Below, one piece after another: positions 8,148 to 15,599 of a DNA stretch of 64,000 nt. Numbering within the stretch: the first letter of the stretch is position 1; each line of letters begins with the position of its first letter. Below the pieces are notes generated by a model that ran no database searches, was not told where the DNA came from, and saw nothing but the letters and a program-made list of their open reading frames with translations. The translations under genes and the position numbers were made by a program. This DNA is from Pseudoxanthobacter soli DSM 19599. Its GTDB lineage: Bacteria > Pseudomonadota > Alphaproteobacteria > Rhizobiales > Segnochrobactraceae. The stretch spans positions 42,566 to 106,565 of the forward strand of contig CAMDHY010000003.1 in assembly GCA_945898215.1 (NCBI GenBank), given 5' to 3'.

Positions 8148-9035
8148 ATGCATCTCTCCACGCACAACTGGATGCGGGCCGAGCCGCTCGAGATGACGCT
8201 GAAGCGCATCAAGAAGTTCGGCTACGAGTCGATCGAGATCTCCGGCGAACCCGCCCAGTACGACGTCAAGACCACCCGCGCGCTCCTGAAGGAGCACGGC
8301 ATCCGTTGCTGGGGCGCCGTGACCTTGACGCTGGGCGAGCGCAACCTCGCCGCCCGCGACGAGGGCCAGCGGGCGCGCTCGGTCGATTACGTGAAGAGCG
8401 TCATCACAATGGTCTCCGAGCTCGAGGGCGAGATCATTACGCTGGTGCCCGCCACCGTCGGCAAGGTCGTGCCCGACGGCACCGAGGAAGAAGAGTGGGG
8501 CTGGGTTGTCGAGGCCACCAAGGAGTGCTTCGCCCACGGCAAGGCGAAGGGCGTCAGGATAGCCGTCGAGCCGCTCAACCGCTTCGAGACCTACCTCTTC
8601 AACCGCTGCGCCCAGGCGCTGGCGCTCGCCGACGCGGTGTCGCCGGAGTGCGGCGTCTGCCTCGACGCCTTCCACCTCAACATCGAGGAGGAGGACATGT
8701 ACGAGGCGATCCGGCTCGCAGGGAAGCGCCTGTTCGACTTCCACGTCGCCGACAACAACCGCTTCGCCGCCGGTCTCGGCCAGCTCGACTGGGCGAAGAT
8801 CGTCGGCACGCTGAAGGAGATCGGCTACGACGGCGCGCTGACGAACGAGTTCGTCGCCCCCGTCGACCGCACCCCGGCGGCCAAGTACCCGCATATGGTC
8901 GAGCGCAACCCGGTCGACATCCCGCCCGAGCAGCTGAAGTTCATCCAGGACCACGGCTCGAGCCTGCTGACGGAGGAGTTCTACTCCGACCAGATGCGCA
9001 TCACCGCCGAGACGATCTTGCCGCTCATCCGGTAG
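8148..9035 (+). CDS. Sugar phosphate isomerase/epimerase, ketose 3-epimerase-like
   Basis: 295 residues, a TIM barrel of the same superfamily as the gene at 6933 but only distantly similar. The ligand set is Glu141 (VEPLNRFETY), Asp173 (CLDAFHLNIEE), His199 (DFHVADNN) and Glu234 (TNEFVAP), with spacing close to that of tagatose/allulose 3-epimerases. The ATG at 8148 is chosen because GGGAGGAA lies 8 bases upstream; open frame extends further 5' without a site. It begins a rightward run with an enolase-superfamily dehydratase, a GntR regulator and a D-2-hydroxyacid dehydrogenase, a layout typical of sugar-acid or uncommon-sugar catabolism. Confidence 0.85.
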   Translation: MHLSTHNWMRAEPLEMTLKRIKKFGYESIEISGEPAQYDVKTTRALLKEHGIRCWGAVTLTLGERNLAARDEGQRARSVDYVKSVITMVSELEGEIITLVPATVGKVVPDGTEEEEWGWVVEATKECFAHGKAKGVRIAVEPLNRFETYLFNRCAQALALADAVSPECGVCLDAFHLNIEEEDMYEAIRLAGKRLFDFHVADNNRFAAGLGQLDWAKIVGTLKEIGYDGALTNEFVAPVDRTPAAKYPHMVERNPVDIPPEQLKFIQDHGSSLLTEEFYSDQMRITAETILPLIR

Positions 9036-9055
9036 GCCGCGGACCGACTCTCACG

Positions 9056-9120
9056 GAAGAGACTGGGGCGGGAAGGACATGGGCGGCAGGGACTTGTGCT
9101 GGAAGGACTGGGGCAGGACC
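9056..9120. repeat. Degenerate purine-rich short repeats in the intergenic spacer
   Basis: The 158-bp spacer between the epimerase and dehydratase genes contains repeated variants of GACTGGGGC and GGAAGGAC (for example at 9061 and 9106). It looks like slipped-strand expansion. The polypurine copies resemble multiple ribosome-binding sites, but no small ORF follows them. Confidence 0.4.
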
Positions 9121-9193
9121 GCGACCATGCAGGCAACAGCCACCGACATCCGCCACGCCGGTCTGCCGGCGCGGACCACGCGCGGGTTCTGAG

Positions 9194-10363
9194 ATGCGCA
9201 TCACATCGGCGAAGGCCTGGTGGGTCCGCATCCCGATCGAGGCGAGCCGCCAGCACCGCAGCGACTTCGGACGGCTCACCACCTTCGATGCGGCGATCCT
9301 GCGCATCGAGACCGACGACGGCCTCGTCGGCTGGGGCGAGGGCAAGAACGCCGCCGGCAGCGCCGGCACCTATGCGGCGCTCGTGCACATGCTCAACCAC
9401 GAGGTGGCGCCCCGCCTGATCGGGCGCGATCCCGCCGACATCGTGCAGATCTGGGAGATGCTCTACAACGGCGTCCGCTCGGAGACGGCCGCCCTCTCCG
9501 GCCACGCCATGCCGGAGCTGTCGCGCCGCGGCGTCTCGGTGGCGGCGATCAGCGCCGTCGACATCGCACTCTGGGACATCCTCGGCAAGTCGCTCGGCCA
9601 GCCGGTCTGGCGCCTGCTCGGCGGCCGTAAGGCCGACCGCCTGCCCGCCTACGCCTCCGGCGGCTGGGCGCCGGCCGAGACGATCGGCGAGCAGCTGAAG
9701 TCCTACATCGCCGCCGGCGGCTTCCGCTCGGTGAAGATGCGCGTCGGCGCCATGGACGGCGCGCCGCACGTCTCCGCCGCCCGCGTCAAGGCCGCCCGCG
9801 CCGCGCTCGGGCCGGACGTCGAGCTGATGGTCGACGCCCACGGCACCTACACCGTCGCCGGCGCCAAGCGCTTCCTGCACCTCGTCGCCGACTGCGACCT
9901 CGCCTGGTTCGAGGAGCCGGTGATCGCCGACGACAAGGCCGGCATGGCCGAGGTGCGCGCCGCCGGCTGCGTGCCGATCGCCGCCGGTGAATCCGAGGCG
10001 ACGCGCTTCGCCTTCCGCGACCTCGCGCTCCTGAAAGCGGTCGACGTCTTCCAGCCCGACCCGGCTTTCTGCGGCGGCATCACCGAGGCGATGCGCATCG
10101 GCGCGCTGGCGAGCGCCTTCAACCTCCGCCTCTCGCCGCACCTGTGGGCGGGCGCGCCTTGCTTCTTCGCGGGCCTGCATGTATGCGCGGCCTCTCCGGC
10201 GAGCTTCGTCATCGAATACTCGCTGGGCGCCAATCCCATGATCCACGACCTGGTCGAGGACGATGTTTCGGCGAGGGACGGCATGATCGCCATCCCGGAC
10301 GGGCCCGGCCTCGGTTTTACCATCGCGGAGAGCTTCCTGGAGGCGCACGCGCACTGGAGCTGA
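9194..10363 (+). CDS. Enolase-superfamily (mandelate racemase/muconate lactonizing) sugar-acid dehydratase-like enzyme
   Basis: 389 residues with an N-terminal capping domain and a C-terminal barrel. Metal ligands are Asp214 (MVDAHG), Glu240 (WFEEP) and Glu266 (AAGES), spaced 26 and 26 as in mandelate racemase. The base pair position is Lys181-x-Arg183 (VKMRVG) rather than KxK, and the opposite base is His316 (SPHLWAG). This points to the mandelate-racemase subgroup, whose members are mainly sugar-acid dehydratases, racemases or cycloisomerases. The ATG at 9194 overlaps no other frame. Its neighbours (epimerases, hydroxyacid dehydrogenase, GntR) support a sugar-acid pathway; the exact acid is unknown. 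Confidence 0.85.
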   Translation: MRITSAKAWWVRIPIEASRQHRSDFGRLTTFDAAILRIETDDGLVGWGEGKNAAGSAGTYAALVHMLNHEVAPRLIGRDPADIVQIWEMLYNGVRSETAALSGHAMPELSRRGVSVAAISAVDIALWDILGKSLGQPVWRLLGGRKADRLPAYASGGWAPAETIGEQLKSYIAAGGFRSVKMRVGAMDGAPHVSAARVKAARAALGPDVELMVDAHGTYTVAGAKRFLHLVADCDLAWFEEPVIADDKAGMAEVRAAGCVPIAAGESEATRFAFRDLALLKAVDVFQPDPAFCGGITEAMRIGALASAFNLRLSPHLWAGAPCFFAGLHVCAASPASFVIEYSLGANPMIHDLVEDDVSARDGMIAIPDGPGLGFTIAESFLEAHAHWS

Positions 10364-10373
10364 GAGCCCGAGC

Positions 10374-11123
10374 ATGAAGGAGAACAACCTCCTCCCCGAC
10401 CTCGCCGCGTACCTTTACGCGCAGTCGACGTCCGCGAGCGGCCGGCTTCCCTCCGAGCGCGAGCTCGCCGAGCACTTCGCCGTCAGCCGCGGCCAGATCC
10501 GCGAGGTGCTGGCGATCCTCGAGGCGATGCGCATCGTCGAGCGGCGGGCGAAGTCGGGCATCTACCTCACGACGAACCAGGCGAGCGTCGAGGCGATGGC
10601 GCTGTTCGCCCGCGCCGGCGTGCCGCTCGATCCGATCCAGATCTACGAGACGGTGGAGCTGCGCAAGATCCACGAGATCAAGGCCGCCGAACTCGCCTGC
10701 ACGCGCGCCACCGACGACAACTACGCGCGGCTGCGGGAAATCCTGCGCCTCTCGGAGGAGCGCCTCGCCGCCGGCGAGGGGCTCGCCCGCCAGGACCGCG
10801 ACTTCCACCTCGAGATCGTCCGCGCCACCCAGAACAGCGTCTTCCACAAGGTCTGCAGCGTCTACTACATGATGGGCGAGCACCGCCTGCCGGTCTATTT
10901 CAGCGACCTCGAGCGCTCGCGGCGCAGCCACGTCGAGCACGTGCAGATCTTCGAGGCGCTGCTGCGCCGCGACGGCAACCTCGCCCAGGCCCTGATGAGC
11001 GCGCACCTGCAGGGCGCCGAGAGCTACTGGAAGGGCCTCATCGGTGCGGCCCAGGCGGAGGCCGCGGCCGCCGCGGCGGCGGCGGGTGCCCCGGCGGCGG
11101 CACCGGCGCTGGCGCGGGCCTGA
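10374..11123 (+). CDS. GntR-family regulator, FCD subfamily
   Basis: 249 residues. The N-terminal winged helix has RLPSERELAEHFAVSRGQIRE and the wing (RAKSGIYL); the rest is a helical FCD sensor domain with HxxIV and H-rich metal positions (DRDFHLEI, RRSHVEHV). The C-terminus is a low-complexity Ala/Pro tail of about 20 residues. It starts 10 bp after the dehydratase and is followed after 4 bp by the D-2-hydroxyacid dehydrogenase, so it sits inside the operon it probably controls. TGGTNNNACCA sites at 1510 and 7877 are candidate targets for this or the other GntR protein. Confidence 0.88.
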   Translation: MKENNLLPDLAAYLYAQSTSASGRLPSERELAEHFAVSRGQIREVLAILEAMRIVERRAKSGIYLTTNQASVEAMALFARAGVPLDPIQIYETVELRKIHEIKAAELACTRATDDNYARLREILRLSEERLAAGEGLARQDRDFHLEIVRATQNSVFHKVCSVYYMMGEHRLPVYFSDLERSRRSHVEHVQIFEALLRRDGNLAQALMSAHLQGAESYWKGLIGAAQAEAAAAAAAAGAPAAAPALARA

Positions 11124-11127
11124 GCGC

Positions 11128-12135
11128 ATGCCGCTCATCCTCTCGACCCACGCCCTGCACCCGCGCGCCGCGGCCATGCTGCAGGGGGTCGGCGATCTCG
11201 TCGTGGCGAGCGCGTCCGACCTCGAGACGCTCAAGCGCGAGGGGCGCGACGCCGACATCATCATCGTCCGCGCGCCGCTGCCCGAGGCGCTGTTCGCCGA
11301 GGCGCCCCGCCTTAGGGCGGCGATCCGCCACGGCGCCGGCCTCGACATGATCCCGATCGAGGCGGCGACGCGCGCCGGCGTGCTCGTGGCGAACGTCCCG
11401 GCCGTCAACGCCGTCACCGTCGCCGAGCACGTCTTCCTGGTGACGCTGGCGCTGTTGCGCCGCTTCCGGCAGGTCGACGGCGATCTGCGCGCCCACGGCT
11501 GGGCCGCCGGCCGCGCCCACGCCGACCATGGCCATGACCTCGCCGGCCGCACCATGGGCATCGTCGGCTTGGGTGCCGTCGGCCGCGCCATTGCCCGTAT
11601 CGCCCAGCACGGGTTCGGGCTCGACGTGGCGGCCTTCACGAGGACGCCAACAAATGTGCCGGAGGGCGTCCGCCCGCTCGATCTCGACACCCTCGTCGCC
11701 ACCGCCGACGTGCTGGTGCTGTGCTGTCCGCTGACGCCCGAGACCCGCGGCCTGATCGGCCCGGACCGCATCGCGGCGATGAAGCCCGGCGCGCTCCTCG
11801 TCAACGTCGCCCGCGGCCCGGTCGTCGACGAGGCGGCGCTCGTCGCGGCGCTCGCGGCCGGCCGCATCGGCGGCGCCGCGCTCGACGTCTTCGACACCCA
11901 GCCGCTGCCGGCCGACCACCCATTGCTGTCGCTCGGAAACGTCGTGCTGACGCCGCACATGGCCGGCATCACCGAGGATTCGATGATGCGCATGGGCGTC
12001 GGCGCGGCCGGGGAGGCGATCCGCATCCTCGAAGGCCACCTGCCGCTGAACTTCCGCAATCCCGAGGTCGAGGCGCGCTACCGGCAGCGCTGGCCGGCAC
12101 CGGCCTTAACGTCGGCGCGGCCGGGGGCGCTGTGA
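11128..12135 (+). CDS. D-isomer-specific 2-hydroxyacid dehydrogenase
   Basis: 335 residues. The nucleotide-binding motif GLGAVG is at 148-153, and the residue after the second strand is Arg (AFTRTP) rather than Asp, which favours NADP. Catalytic Arg229 (NVARGPVVDE) and His277 (TPHMAG) are present. The position that normally carries the catalytic Glu, in the DVFxxEP motif, reads DVFDTQPLP, so Gln258 replaces Glu; some subfamilies carry this change. The enzyme would reduce a 2-keto acid or oxidise a D-2-hydroxy acid, the natural next step after a sugar-acid dehydratase. It is convergent with aroQ, 25 bp apart. Confidence 0.85.
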   Translation: MPLILSTHALHPRAAAMLQGVGDLVVASASDLETLKREGRDADIIIVRAPLPEALFAEAPRLRAAIRHGAGLDMIPIEAATRAGVLVANVPAVNAVTVAEHVFLVTLALLRRFRQVDGDLRAHGWAAGRAHADHGHDLAGRTMGIVGLGAVGRAIARIAQHGFGLDVAAFTRTPTNVPEGVRPLDLDTLVATADVLVLCCPLTPETRGLIGPDRIAAMKPGALLVNVARGPVVDEAALVAALAAGRIGGAALDVFDTQPLPADHPLLSLGNVVLTPHMAGITEDSMMRMGVGAAGEAIRILEGHLPLNFRNPEVEARYRQRWPAPALTSARPGAL

Positions 12136-12160
12136 TCGGAGTGGCATTCGACGCGACCTG

Positions 12161-12610
12161 CTAGCGCGCCGCGTCGGCGCGCTGCAGCATCGATCCCATC
12201 GCGGCGACCGCCACGCCGTAGCCGTCCGGTCCAAGGCCGGCGATCACCGCGGTGGCGATCCGCGAGACGAGGGAGCGGTGGTAGATCTCCTCGCGCCGGT
12301 GGACGTTGGAGATGTGCAGCTCGATGATCGGCCGGGCCGACATCTTCAGCGCGTCGAGGATCGGGATCGAGGTGAACGTCAGGCCCGCCGGGTTGATGAC
12401 GATGCCGGCGCCGGCGTCGATCGCCTCGTGGATCCACTCGACGATCTCGCCCTCGTAGTTCGACTGGACGAACCGCAGCGGCCGGTCGCCGGCGGCCTGC
12501 CGGCACATCGCCTCGACGTCGGCAAGCGTCGCACGGCCGTAGATCTCCGGCTCGCGCGTGCCGAGGCGGTTCAGGTTCGGGCCGTTGATGACGACGATCG
12601 GTGAAGTCAT
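12161..12610 (-). CDS. aroQ: Type II 3-dehydroquinate dehydratase (catabolic paralogue)
   Basis: 149 residues, the normal size for a type II dehydroquinase. Catalytic Arg19 and Tyr24 lie in GTREPEIYG, with the loop motif QSNYEGE at 49-55 and His99 in ELHISNVH. It converts 3-dehydroquinate to 3-dehydroshikimate. The usual AYTHTS substrate-binding block reads GLTFTS here, so a Tyr and a His of the biosynthetic enzymes are replaced by Leu and Phe, which suggests a catabolic paralogue. It is the last gene of the leftward aroE/TRAP cluster, 9 bp after dctM. Dissolved quinate imported by the TRAP system would pass through it. Confidence 0.92.
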   Translation of the reverse strand: MTSPIVVINGPNLNRLGTREPEIYGRATLADVEAMCRQAAGDRPLRFVQSNYEGEIVEWIHEAIDAGAGIVINPAGLTFTSIPILDALKMSARPIIELHISNVHRREEIYHRSLVSRIATAVIAGLGPDGYGVAVAAMGSMLQRADAAR

Positions 12611-12619
12611 GGCGGATGC

Positions 12620-13921
12620 TCAGCCTTCATAGCCCATCAGGCGCGGCAGCCAGAGGACGAGGTCGGGAAAGAGCGTGATCGCCGCCAGCGCCGCGATCAT
12701 CACGTAGAGGAAGGGCAGCACGTCGACGACGAGCGCCTTCAGCGGCACCTCGGCGATGCGCGTCATGATGAAAAGCAACAGGCCGTAGGGCGGCGTCACC
12801 AGCCCGAGCATGATGTTGACGACCACGACGACGCCGAAGTGCACCATGTCGATGCCGAGCGCCTGCGCGGTCGGGATCAGCACCGGCACGATGACGAGCA
12901 GGATCGTCGTCCCCTCGAGCACGCAGCCGAGCAGCAGCAGCAGGATGTTGACGAGGATCAGGAAGCCGAGCGGCGAAAGGTCGAAGCTCGTCAGCAGCGC
13001 CTGCACCGAGGCCGGGACGTTCTCGACGGTGACGACGTAGTTGAAGACCTGCGCCCCGGCGAGCAGCATGCCGATCGAGGCGCTGGTGCGGGCGCTGACG
13101 AGCACCGAGCGATAGAGGTCGGCAAGGCCGACGCTGCGATAGAACACCGCCGAGACGAGCAGCGCATAGGCGGCGGCGACGGCGGCCGCCTCGGTCGGCG
13201 TCGTCACGCCGGTGTAGATGCCGCCGAGCAACACGACCGGCATCATCAGGACCGGGATCGCCCGCCAGGTGATGCCGGGCAGCCGGCGCAGCGGGATCGG
13301 CGGCTCGACGGGAAAGTTCCGCCGCCGCGCGATCGCCGCGACCAGCACCATCTGCGCCAGCGCCATCAGGAGGCCGGGGACGACACCGCCGAGGAACAGG
13401 TAGCCGATCGAGGCATCCGACACGAGCGCGTAGACGATCATCGGGATCGAGGGCGGGATGATCGGCCCGATGACCGAGGTGACGGCGGTCAGCGCGGCGG
13501 CGAAGCTCGGCGTGTACTTGCCGTCCTTGGTCATCATCAGCTGCATCATCCGGCCGGTGCCGGCGGCATCGGCGATGGCCGAGCCGGACATGCCGGCGAA
13601 GATGATGCTCTGCAGGATGTTGACGTGGGCGAGCCCGCCGCGGAAGCGGCCGACGAAGGCGTCGCAGAAGCGCAGCAGCCGCTCCGACATCGAGCCGATG
13701 TTCATGAGTTCGGCGGCGAGGATGAACAAGGGCACCGCCAGGATGACGTAGTTGACGTACATCCCGTTGAGGATCTGCTCGGCCACCGTGCCAATGTCGA
13801 GCCCGGCGAGCAGCAGGTAGAGGATCGATCCGGCGATCATCGCGTGGCCGATCGGCAGGCCGAGGAAGGCGAGCACGGTGATCGCGACGATCGAGATCGA
13901 GAAGGGGCTCGCGACGTTCAC
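12620..13921 (-). CDS. dctM: TRAP transporter large permease
   Basis: 433 residues and about a dozen hydrophobic segments, as in the DctM family. Typical blocks are FAGMSGSAIADAAGTG, IGPIIPPSIPMIVY, TTPTEAAAVAA and GLVTPPYG. It is the channel subunit of a sodium-driven TRAP importer in the inner membrane. The GTG start at 13921 overlaps the dctQ stop codon (GTGA), so translation is likely coupled. With dctP and dctQ it would import the substrate of the flanking quinate/shikimate enzymes. Confidence 0.93.
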   Translation of the reverse strand: MNVASPFSISIVAITVLAFLGLPIGHAMIAGSILYLLLAGLDIGTVAEQILNGMYVNYVILAVPLFILAAELMNIGSMSERLLRFCDAFVGRFRGGLAHVNILQSIIFAGMSGSAIADAAGTGRMMQLMMTKDGKYTPSFAAALTAVTSVIGPIIPPSIPMIVYALVSDASIGYLFLGGVVPGLLMALAQMVLVAAIARRRNFPVEPPIPLRRLPGITWRAIPVLMMPVVLLGGIYTGVTTPTEAAAVAAAYALLVSAVFYRSVGLADLYRSVLVSARTSASIGMLLAGAQVFNYVVTVENVPASVQALLTSFDLSPLGFLILVNILLLLLGCVLEGTTILLVIVPVLIPTAQALGIDMVHFGVVVVVNIMLGLVTPPYGLLLFIMTRIAEVPLKALVVDVLPFLYVMIAALAAITLFPDLVLWLPRLMGYEG

Positions 13922-14430
13922 AGCGCCGACCCCGTGCCGTCCCCCGCCGCCGGCGGCTCGCCGACGAGGGCGCGCCAGCCGAGGAAGAGGTAGCGCGCGA
14001 TCGCCGCCACCACGAAGACGACGTAGACCGAGAAAAGCCAGTCGAAGCGGATCTTCAGGTAGGCGGTCTTCTCGACCTTCATGAAGGTGACGTAGTCGAC
14101 GACGGCCGGCAGCGAGATCGCGTAGAGCGCGACCAGCGACAGCGCCGAGACGACGAACAGGACACGCCGGGTCCGCCGCCCGGCCATGGCGTAGAAGAGG
14201 TCGAAGCGGATCTCCTCGTCCTCCCGCAGCACGAACGCCGCGCCCCACAGCACCAGCCAGACCCAGAGCACGAGCGAGAGCTCGTTGGTCCAGCCGACCG
14301 GCAGGTCGAGCAGGTAGCGGAAGACGATCTGGACGAGGAAGGCGACGAACATCACCGCCAGCATCGCCGCGATGAGGCCCTCGTTCAGCCGGTAGAGCCA
14401 GGCGCCGAGGCGGCGCACACGCGTCTGCAA
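13918..14430 (-). CDS. dctQ: TRAP transporter small permease
   Basis: 170 residues with four predicted membrane helices (around 18-38, 52-70, 90-110 and 130-150). The FLVQIVFRYLLDLPVGWTNE block is characteristic of DctQ. It forms the membrane complex with DctM. It lies between dctP, 111 bp upstream, and dctM, which it overlaps by 4 bp. A GC-rich stem-loop lies in the gap before it. Confidence 0.93.
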   Translation of the reverse strand: MQTRVRRLGAWLYRLNEGLIAAMLAVMFVAFLVQIVFRYLLDLPVGWTNELSLVLWVWLVLWGAAFVLREDEEIRFDLFYAMAGRRTRRVLFVVSALSLVALYAISLPAVVDYVTFMKVEKTAYLKIRFDWLFSVYVVFVVAAIARYLFLGWRALVGEPPAAGDGTGSAL

Positions 14431-14461
14431 GGGTCGTGCTCCCTCGGGCGTCTCGCCGGCG

Positions 14462-14485
14462 GGGCGCCGGGCGTGGAGGGCGCCC
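14462..14485 (-). promoter_or_regulatory. Stem-loop between dctP and dctQ
   Basis: GGGCGCC at 14462-14468 pairs with GGCGCCC at 14479-14485, closing a loop of about 10 bases in the transcript between dctP and dctQ. There is no U-tract, so this is not a classical terminator. In binding-protein-dependent transport operons such hairpins protect the upstream binding-protein mRNA and lower expression of the membrane genes, a plausible role here. Confidence 0.45.
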
Positions 14486-14541
14486 GGACGGGCGCGCGGA
14501 CCGGCACGCGCCGCTCGCCGCGGCGCGCGCCGGATCGGTCG

Positions 14542-15531
14542 TCAGAGGGCGTTGATCTTCTCGACGATCCCCGGCGCCCAGTCCTTGGCGAGGTCGGAGG
14601 CGAGGTACTTCTCCTGGGCGAACGTGCGGAAGGCCGCGACGTCGGGCTCGTAGATCTTGAGACCGCGCTCCGTGAACGTCGCGGCGAGCGCCTTCTCGCG
14701 GGCGAGGTGCTTCTCGGTGCTCATGGCGATCGCCTCGTCGGCGGCCTTCTGGAACTTCGCCTGCGTCTCCGCCGACATCTCGTTCCACACCTTGCTGGAA
14801 ACGACCAGGAGGTCGAAGCCGACGAGGTGCGAGGTCATGACGATCTGCGACATCACCTCGTAGAACTTCATGTTCTCGACGTTCGGCAGCGGGTTGTCCT
14901 GGCCGTCGATCGCCCCGGTCTGCAGCCCCGTATAGACCTCGGCATAGGCCATCGCGACGGGGTTCGCCCCGAGCGCCGTGCCGAGGAACTGCCAGGCGTC
15001 GCCGCCGGGCATCCTGAGCTTGATGCCGGCCATGTCGGCGGGCGTCTTGATCTCCTTCTCCGGCTTCAGGCCGACCTGGCGTGTGCCGAAATAGGTCGGC
15101 CCGAGGATGCGCACGCCGAGCTGGTCCTCGGCCATCTTCGCCATCTCCTGGCCGACGTCGCTCGCGAAGAAGGCCTTCAGGTGGGCGGCGTCGCGGAAGA
15201 GGTAGGCGGAGGTCAGCACCGACCACGCCGGGATCTGCTTGGAGATGTCCTGCGGGGCGATGTTGCCCATCTCGAGGTTGCCGCGCTGCAGGGCGACGAG
15301 CTCGGTGCCCTGCTTGAACAGGTTGCCGCCGTAGTAGCCCTCGAAGATGAAGTCGTCGGTGATGGCGTTCGAGAACATCTTCATCATCTCGGCGCGGATG
15401 TCCTGCTCGGAGAACACCGCCGAGAAGCGCAGCTTCGGCTTGTCCTGCGCGAAGACGCCCGTCGGGCGCGCCAGAGCGAGGGCACCGGCACCGGCGAGGC
15501 CGGCGGCGAGGAATGTCCGTCGTGTCGTCAT
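14542..15531 (-). CDS. dctP: TRAP transporter substrate-binding protein
   Basis: 329 residues. The N-terminus MTTRRTFLAAGLAGAGALAL is a twin-arginine-type signal peptide with a likely cut after FAQ or nearby. The mature part has DctP-family blocks (GNLEMGNIAPQD, KLRMPGGDAWQFLGTALGAN, YTGLQTGAIDGQDNPLPN). It delivers a carboxylate to DctQM from the periplasm. An excellent ribosome-binding site, AGGGAGGA, lies 9 bases before the ATG. Its place between aroE-like and aroQ genes suggests quinate, shikimate or dehydroshikimate as ligand. Confidence 0.93.
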   Translation of the reverse strand: MTTRRTFLAAGLAGAGALALARPTGVFAQDKPKLRFSAVFSEQDIRAEMMKMFSNAITDDFIFEGYYGGNLFKQGTELVALQRGNLEMGNIAPQDISKQIPAWSVLTSAYLFRDAAHLKAFFASDVGQEMAKMAEDQLGVRILGPTYFGTRQVGLKPEKEIKTPADMAGIKLRMPGGDAWQFLGTALGANPVAMAYAEVYTGLQTGAIDGQDNPLPNVENMKFYEVMSQIVMTSHLVGFDLLVVSSKVWNEMSAETQAKFQKAADEAIAMSTEKHLAREKALAATFTERGLKIYEPDVAAFRTFAQEKYLASDLAKDWAPGIVEKINAL

Positions 15532-15599
15532 CGTGAAGTCCTCCCTGTTTGGTTTTCGTTGCGTGTCGGTCTGGCGGCCGCCCGGACGCTGGTCCTCCC

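Noticed and set aside
8981..12059. Long minus-strand frames opposite the dehydratase, GntR and 2-hydroxyacid dehydrogenase genes
   Set aside because: They mirror the codon structure of the plus-strand genes, lack ribosome-binding sites and show no conserved domains.
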